From positions 1-32,780 of the forward strand of contig JABACB010000012.1 of assembly GCA_014237925.1 (NCBI GenBank): a stretch of 32,780 nucleotides of DNA. The letters run 5' to 3'. The notes beneath the pieces are model-generated. The model had not been told where the DNA came from and did not search any database. It worked only from the letters and a program-made list of their open reading frames with translations. Source of the stretch: Alphaproteobacteria bacterium (GTDB lineage: Bacteria > Pseudomonadota > Alphaproteobacteria > JABAAW01). Below, one piece after another: positions 28,477 through 32,780 of this stretch (its first letter is position 1; every line of letters starts with the position of its first letter). The position numbers and the translations under genes are program-made.

Positions 28477-31400
28477 CTAGCCCTTGCTGGCTGATAGTAG
28501 CAGCGAAGCGTTTCCCCCCGAAGCCGTCGTGTCCTCGCTGACGACGCGCTGCGCTGCCAGCAGGCAAACCTCGTCGTCGAGGCTTAACAGAAGCCGTCGG
28601 CGGTCTGGAAGCGCCGCAAGACGCACGCGCAACTTCCGCCGCTCGACTTCGTTCTCGCCGTCGAACAGGGCGACATGGCAGAGACGCAATCCCTCGTCGA
28701 AGAAGTCCTGCAGAGAAAGTCGCCGAAAGTGACCCTGCGGCGCAAGCGCACCAAGCTCATGCAGTCGAGCCTCTTCGTGCGGGGAGGAAACATCTTCTAT
28801 TTCCCTTGGCGCGCAGACGACGCGATTGCCGAAAGCGAAGGCAACGAGAACTTGTAGCGATAGGAAGTTCTTCTCGCCGCAACAAGCGACGACGCCTTTT
28901 TCTGTCGTGTAAAGCCTGTTGCGTTCGCCCGTCGTGCCGGGCAGGATGCCGTCGTTGGCGTAAGCTTCGTGCGCTCGTGCGAGCAAGCCTCGTGCGCAGG
29001 AACGCGCGCTGGCAGGCTTCCATGCGCGTATCGTCCTTTCCAGCCGAGCAAGCCTTTCAGGCACTGCTGTCCAAGAAGATTGAGAAACATCTTGAGAAAC
29101 ATGTCGAGAAAAAGAGGACGCAGCGCTTTCGGGGGTGGTATCGAAGACACCGATTGCAGGGGCGAGCAAGCTGCGCCATTCCGTCAGCCTTTCGCGCAAG
29201 GGGGGGCGCCAAGGAAGATTGACGGGTAAATCACGGCTGGCGTTGGCGAAGGAAGTGGCGAAGGAAGTGGCGAAGGAGGGCGAGTGTTGTTTGGCGCGCG
29301 AGAGTCGAAGCAAGAGATCGCCTCCCCCTGCTTTCGGACCTGTTCCCGACATCTCCTCGCCGCCGAAGGGCTGACAGCCCACGACCGCGCCGATCTGGTT
29401 GCGGTTCACATAGATATTGCCGCAACGCGCCTCGGCAACAGCCTTGGCGATACGGCTGTCGATGCGCGAATGGATGCCGAAGGTCAAGCCGTAGCCCATC
29501 GCGTTGATGCGCGGCAGAAGACGCGCGCGCTCCCTGTTCTCGTAGGTCTGCACATGCAAAACAGGACCGAAGACTTCGCGCGAAAGCATCTGCGTGTCTT
29601 CGATGCGAAAGATGTGCGGCGGCATCCAAAAGCCTTGCCGCGCCGTGCCGCCAGTCTTGCGCAGCTCCTTGGGCAGAGCCCCTCGATACAGCACGCTCGT
29701 GCGCTTGTCGTGCGCCATAGCTCGACACCACCGCTGTACATTGCTTTGCGCGGCACCGTCGATGAGCGGTCCCATGTCGCTTTCGATGTGCCACGGCAGA
29801 CGGAGTTCGAGTTCGCGCGTTGCCCCGACGAGCATGGGGAGCAGTCTTTTTTCGATATCTTTTTGTACGAAGAGAAGCCTCAAGGCGGAGCAACGTTGTC
29901 CCGAGCTTTGAAAGGCGGAGACGAGAACATCGCGCACGACCTGTTCTGCAAGCGCCGTCGAATCGACGACCATGGCGTTGATGCCGCCGGTCTCGGCGAT
30001 GAGAACGGCGTTGCCGAGAGCGGCGAGCTGGCGATCGATACGACGCGCCGTTTCCGGCGAACCGGTGAAGCAGACCGCTTCGGGCTTGGCGGATGCGATG
30101 GCACCCCTTCCTACGCGTTCTCCCGTGCCGAAGAGGCAGGCGAGAGCGCTGCGCGGCAAGCCCGCACGATAGAGCAGCTTGACGGCGAAATCGGCGATCA
30201 GGGGAGTTTGCTCGGCGGGTTTGGCGAGAACAGAGTTGCCGCAGGCAAGCGCGGCGGTGATCTGTCCGCAGAAGATGGCGAGCGGAAAATTCCACGGCGC
30301 GATACACACGACAAGCCCTCGTGCACGACGTTTGCGTGCCATGAGCTTGGTGCGTGCCTCGCTTGCGTAGAAGCGTGCAAAGTCGACCGCTTCGCGCACC
30401 TCTGCGATGCCGTCCCACAGCGTCTTGCCCGCTTCGCGCGACAGCAGGGCGATCATCTCGTACGCGTTTTCTTCCAGCAAGGCGGCGAAGGTCTCCAAGA
30501 TATTCGCGCGCTCGACAGGGCTTGTTTCCGCCCAAGCCTTGTGGGTCTTGCGCAAGGTTTGACAAGCGCACACGATCTCTTCTTCGGAGGCTTCGCTCAC
30601 ATTGCCTAAGATGTGTCCGTCGGCGGGCGACTTGCAGAGACGCGGAGGGCGTGGCTTCGTCGTGTTTGCGGACGAGTGCGCCATGCCCAAGTGCGAGCGT
30701 GCCTCGTAGATTTTGTCCAAACAGGCAGATGTTTCTTGCAGAAACACTTGTCGTGTGGCGATGTCGTTGAGATTCCAGCCGCGTGCGTTCTTGCGTGGTG
30801 CAAACATGGCGGGGGGCAGAACGATCTTCGGATGCGGAAGGACTTGGGCTTTGCGGTGTTTCAAGACGAGGGCAACAGGCTCTTCGACAAGGGCGCTTAC
30901 GGGAATGCGGCGGTCGAGAACTTGGTGGACAAAAGAGCTGTTCGCTCCGTTTTCCAGCATGCGTCGAACGAGGTAGGCGAGAAGATCTTGGTGGATGCCT
31001 ACGGGCGCGTAGATGCGCGTCGTGATCTCAGGCAGAGTGTTGTTCTTGTTGTGTCGGCGTATCGTCGTGCGCAGGTTTTCGTGCAGCACCTCGCCCATGC
31101 CGTGGATGCGTTGCAGCTCGAAGCGACGCTCGCTTTTTTCTTCTTGAGCGAAGGCGAGGATGGCGGTTGCGGTGTGGGCGTTGTGGGTTCCGAACTGCGG
31201 GAAGATGTGTTGCCGCATGGACACGAGCTTGCGTGCGCAGGCGAGGTAGGAGAGATCGGTCGAGCATTTGCGTGTGAAGACAGGATAACGTTCTACGCCG
31301 AGCGTTTGTGCGTGTTTGATCTCTGCGTCCCAGTAAGCGCCCTTGACGAGTCGAACGGCGATTCTTCGCTGCGATTGTTTCGCGAGTTCAAAGAGGAAAT

Positions 31401-32466
31401 CGAGCGTCGCGTAGGCATTGGTTCGATAGGCTTGCACGACGATTCCGAACCCGTCCCATTTTTTAGGCGATCTCTTTTGTTCGATCGAGTCAAGCTTGCA
31501 GAGGACAGACCCGAGGACGGAGAGCAGGAGGTCGGAGCGATCGGCTTCTTCGGCATCCAATGTGAGAGGTATGTTGGCCTTGTGCGCAGCGTTGACGAGC
31601 GAGGTCAGTCGCGCCACGAGTTCGCTGTCGACGCGGGCTTTCTTGCCGAGCTCGTAGCGCGGGTGGATGGCGGTGAGCTTGACGGAGATCCCGCAGTTGT
31701 CGTGAGGAGAGGTTGTTTGGGAGGCATGGGAACTCAGGCATTCGATCGCGTGGTGGTAGGCTTGGAGATAAAGTTGCGCGTCTTCTTCGCATCGCGCAGC
31801 TTCGCCGAGCATATCGTAGGAGAAGCGATATCCTTGGGCTCGCATGTTTTGCGCGCGTTGGATGGCTTTCGTTATGGTCTCACCGAGGACGAATTGTCCT
31901 CCCATGAGCTTCATGGCCTTAGCGATGGCGACGCGCACGACGGGCTCGCCGAGTCTTTGGACAAGTTTTTGCATCGTCGTGACGATGCCTGTGGTGTTTT
32001 GGAGGTCTTTAAGAATGTGTCCTGTGAACATGAGGCTCCAGTGGGACGCACTCAGGAGGAGGGATGTATGGTGGGCTGTGTTTTTGCGCCATGCTTTGCC
32101 GGTGACTTTGTCCTTGACGAGATCGTCTAGCGAAGGAGTGTCCGGAGTTCTGAGATAGGCTTCGGCGAGGCACATGAGAGCCGTCCCTTCGCGTGACGAG
32201 AAGTCGTATTCGTTGAGAAATTGTTGCATGACACCCGCAGGAGCGTCGCGGATTTTTACAGCGAGGGCTCTGGCTTCACGGGAGACAGATTTTCTGGTGA
32301 ATGCTGTGTGTTCCAGTTGTTGCAGAAGGTTTTGCGCGCAGGTCTCCTCAAGCGGTGTTTGGCGCGTGCGAGCGCGGAGAGCTTCAAGAGTAGAGAGCTG
32401 GGGAGAGAGCTGGGGAGAGGGCTGGGGAGAGGGCTGGGGAGAGGGTTGGGGAGAGGGCTGGGACAT
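28477..32466 (-). CDS. putA: Bifunctional proline dehydrogenase / P5C dehydrogenase (PutA)
   Basis: A 1329-residue enzyme oxidising proline to glutamate via P5C at the inner membrane. The FAD-dependent PRODH barrel (about 180-520) has CGISVKLTAIHPRYE, VVQAYRTNAYATLDFL, RLVKGAYWDAEIK, GTHNAHT and RRMLENGANSSFVHQ. The NAD-dependent ALDH half (about 610-1060) has APWNFPLA, ETGGINAMV (Glu 825) and SSGQRCSALR (Cys 859). The C-terminal domain (1060-1329) includes ILPGTTGERNRLY, as in long PutA types. The E. coli-like N-terminal RHH DNA-binding domain is absent; instead the first 25 residues are a SPQP repeat (five 12-bp units). A second array (SFATSFATSF) sits at 1064-1074, after the ALDH half. No Shine-Dalgarno; promoter candidate upstream. 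Confidence 0.97.
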   Translation of the reverse strand: MSQPSPQPSPQPSPQPSPQLSPQLSTLEALRARTRQTPLEETCAQNLLQQLEHTAFTRKSVSREARALAVKIRDAPAGVMQQFLNEYDFSSREGTALMCLAEAYLRTPDTPSLDDLVKDKVTGKAWRKNTAHHTSLLLSASHWSLMFTGHILKDLQNTTGIVTTMQKLVQRLGEPVVRVAIAKAMKLMGGQFVLGETITKAIQRAQNMRAQGYRFSYDMLGEAARCEEDAQLYLQAYHHAIECLSSHASQTTSPHDNCGISVKLTAIHPRYELGKKARVDSELVARLTSLVNAAHKANIPLTLDAEEADRSDLLLSVLGSVLCKLDSIEQKRSPKKWDGFGIVVQAYRTNAYATLDFLFELAKQSQRRIAVRLVKGAYWDAEIKHAQTLGVERYPVFTRKCSTDLSYLACARKLVSMRQHIFPQFGTHNAHTATAILAFAQEEKSERRFELQRIHGMGEVLHENLRTTIRRHNKNNTLPEITTRIYAPVGIHQDLLAYLVRRMLENGANSSFVHQVLDRRIPVSALVEEPVALVLKHRKAQVLPHPKIVLPPAMFAPRKNARGWNLNDIATRQVFLQETSACLDKIYEARSHLGMAHSSANTTKPRPPRLCKSPADGHILGNVSEASEEEIVCACQTLRKTHKAWAETSPVERANILETFAALLEENAYEMIALLSREAGKTLWDGIAEVREAVDFARFYASEARTKLMARKRRARGLVVCIAPWNFPLAIFCGQITAALACGNSVLAKPAEQTPLIADFAVKLLYRAGLPRSALACLFGTGERVGRGAIASAKPEAVCFTGSPETARRIDRQLAALGNAVLIAETGGINAMVVDSTALAEQVVRDVLVSAFQSSGQRCSALRLLFVQKDIEKRLLPMLVGATRELELRLPWHIESDMGPLIDGAAQSNVQRWCRAMAHDKRTSVLYRGALPKELRKTGGTARQGFWMPPHIFRIEDTQMLSREVFGPVLHVQTYENRERARLLPRINAMGYGLTFGIHSRIDSRIAKAVAEARCGNIYVNRNQIGAVVGCQPFGGEEMSGTGPKAGGGDLLLRLSRAKQHSPSFATSFATSFANASRDLPVNLPWRPPLRERLTEWRSLLAPAIGVFDTTPESAASSFSRHVSQDVSQSSWTAVPERLARLERTIRAWKPASARSCARGLLARAHEAYANDGILPGTTGERNRLYTTEKGVVACCGEKNFLSLQVLVAFAFGNRVVCAPREIEDVSSPHEEARLHELGALAPQGHFRRLSLQDFFDEGLRLCHVALFDGENEVERRKLRVRLAALPDRRRLLLSLDDEVCLLAAQRVVSEDTTASGGNASLLLSASKG
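29239..29274. repeat. 12-bp tandem repeat x3 in putA
   Basis: GGAAGTGGCGAA at 29251 and 29263 with a variant at 29239, encoding SFAT repeats between the ALDH and C-terminal domains. Confidence 0.93.
32398..32457. repeat. 12-bp tandem repeat x5 at the putA 5' end
   Basis: CTGGGGAGAGGG-type units at 32398, 32410, 32422, 32434 and 32446, encoding SPQP repeats at residues 4-23. Confidence 0.97.
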
Positions 32467-32493
32467 GGGCGAGAGTGTAGCAAATTCTTCTCG

Positions 32494-32522
32494 CTTGTAG
32501 GGAACGTGCTTTTTACGGACAA
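32494..32522 (-). promoter_or_regulatory. Promoter candidate of putA
   Basis: On the minus strand, TTGTCC (32517-32522), 17-nt spacer, TACAAG (32494-32499), about 28 nt before the ATG at 32466. Confidence 0.5.
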
Positions 32523-32574
32523 GAAGGCGTGTCGCGCGTGTCGCGCTTGTCGTGCGGGGGGGATGTCTGCAGAC

Positions 32575-32609
32575 TTGATTTCAGGACGCGGTGGGGGTAT
32601 GGTTACCCC
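32575..32609 (+). promoter_or_regulatory. Promoter and 6-bp inverted repeat upstream of the DUF1640-like gene
   Basis: TTGATT (32575-32580), 17-nt spacer, TATGGT (32598-32603). The inverted repeat GGGGTA-TGGT-TACCCC (32594-32609) covers the -10 box and could be an operator. A 9-bp GTGTCGCGC-like repeat lies just upstream at about 32530-32550. Confidence 0.45.
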
Positions 32610-32650
32610 TTGGGAGTTTGTGTTGAGTTTTGGAGAAAGAGAGGATTGTC

Positions 32651-32780
32651 ATGCTGGAGGAAGCGAAAAGAGTGTCGAACGGCGTGGTAAGTTTTGACAC
32701 GCAACGAGTGATCGATCGGCTGCGGGAGGGAGGCTGGGACGAAGGGCAAGCTCGTGCGCTTTGCGATGTCTTGCGTGCTG
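32651..32780 (+). CDS. DUF1640-like coiled-coil protein, 3' end beyond window
   Basis: The first 43 residues are visible: after a short leader comes VSFDTQRVIDRLREGGWDEGQARALCDVLRA, which matches the opening of DUF1640 proteins (FDT, a short helix, then G-x-x-x-x-QA). These are related to the mitochondrial CCDC90/MCUR1 group and end in a coiled coil and a membrane anchor, which are not seen here. ATG 32651 is preceded by AGAGAGGA. It is divergent from putA. Assignment is from the N-terminus only. Confidence 0.7.
   Translation, partial: MLEEAKRVSNGVVSFDTQRVIDRLREGGWDEGQARALCDVLRA

Noticed and set aside
30613-32130. A 505-codon open frame on the plus strand inside putA
   Set aside because: It mirrors PutA codons on the opposite strand and shows no family motifs; putA is certain here.

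Overview
The window looks like a chromosomal segment of an alphaproteobacterium of fairly high GC. The evidence is a class I (LysK-type) lysyl-tRNA synthetase, a dapF-mtaB-ftsY cluster, an AmgK-type sugar kinase, an RHH_4 protein, DUF2335 and DUF1640 proteins, and a long PutA. No genus can be named from the sequence alone. It is almost entirely coding, about 28 genes, mostly on the minus strand, with no stretch over 300 bases lacking a gene, no insertion sequence, no CRISPR array and no rRNA.

Layout from left to right. Positions 1-2946 (minus): sugar kinase amgK, a quinone oxidoreductase and the 5' two thirds of rarA. Positions 3080-3753 (minus): rpmB, probably leaderless, and a small membrane protein. 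Positions 3841-9237 (minus): a tight operon of a J-domain protein, dapF, mtaB, ftsY, rhomboid protease and tadA, mostly joined by ATGA overlaps. Positions 9323-12252 (minus): an ScsB/DsbD-like reductase and a Prx5-type peroxiredoxin. Position 12443 onward (plus): yqgE with a long basic repetitive tail. Positions 13559-14668 (minus): mlaA. Positions 14833-17426 (plus): galU and a phosphomannomutase/phosphoglucomutase, an activated-sugar unit for envelope polysaccharides. Positions 17678-23148 (minus): a five-gene operon of an OmpR-type regulator, a large membrane protein of unknown function, xseA, an M23 peptidase and pgeF. Position 23372 (plus): an RHH_4 protein. Then, on minus: tRNA-Ala(GGC), pepF and lysK, a two-gene unit of a small unknown protein plus a DUF2335 protein, and putA. 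The window ends in the start of a plus-strand DUF1640-like gene.

The most unusual property is a high density of short, nearly perfect tandem repeats. Conserved housekeeping genes (rarA, amgK, rpmB, ftsY, mtaB, dapF, scsB, yqgE, mlaA, galU, pmm, xseA, pepF, DUF2335, putA) carry arrays with periods of 9, 12, 15 or 24 bp, always multiples of three, in loops, linkers or termini. Intergenic arrays also have periods of 7, 14 and 17 bp. The units are unrelated from locus to locus, which points to a tandem-duplication process filtered by reading frame rather than a spreading element. This is the main finding.

All gene assignments rest on motifs read directly from the translations. Promoters were judged by eye from -35/-10 matches and spacing.
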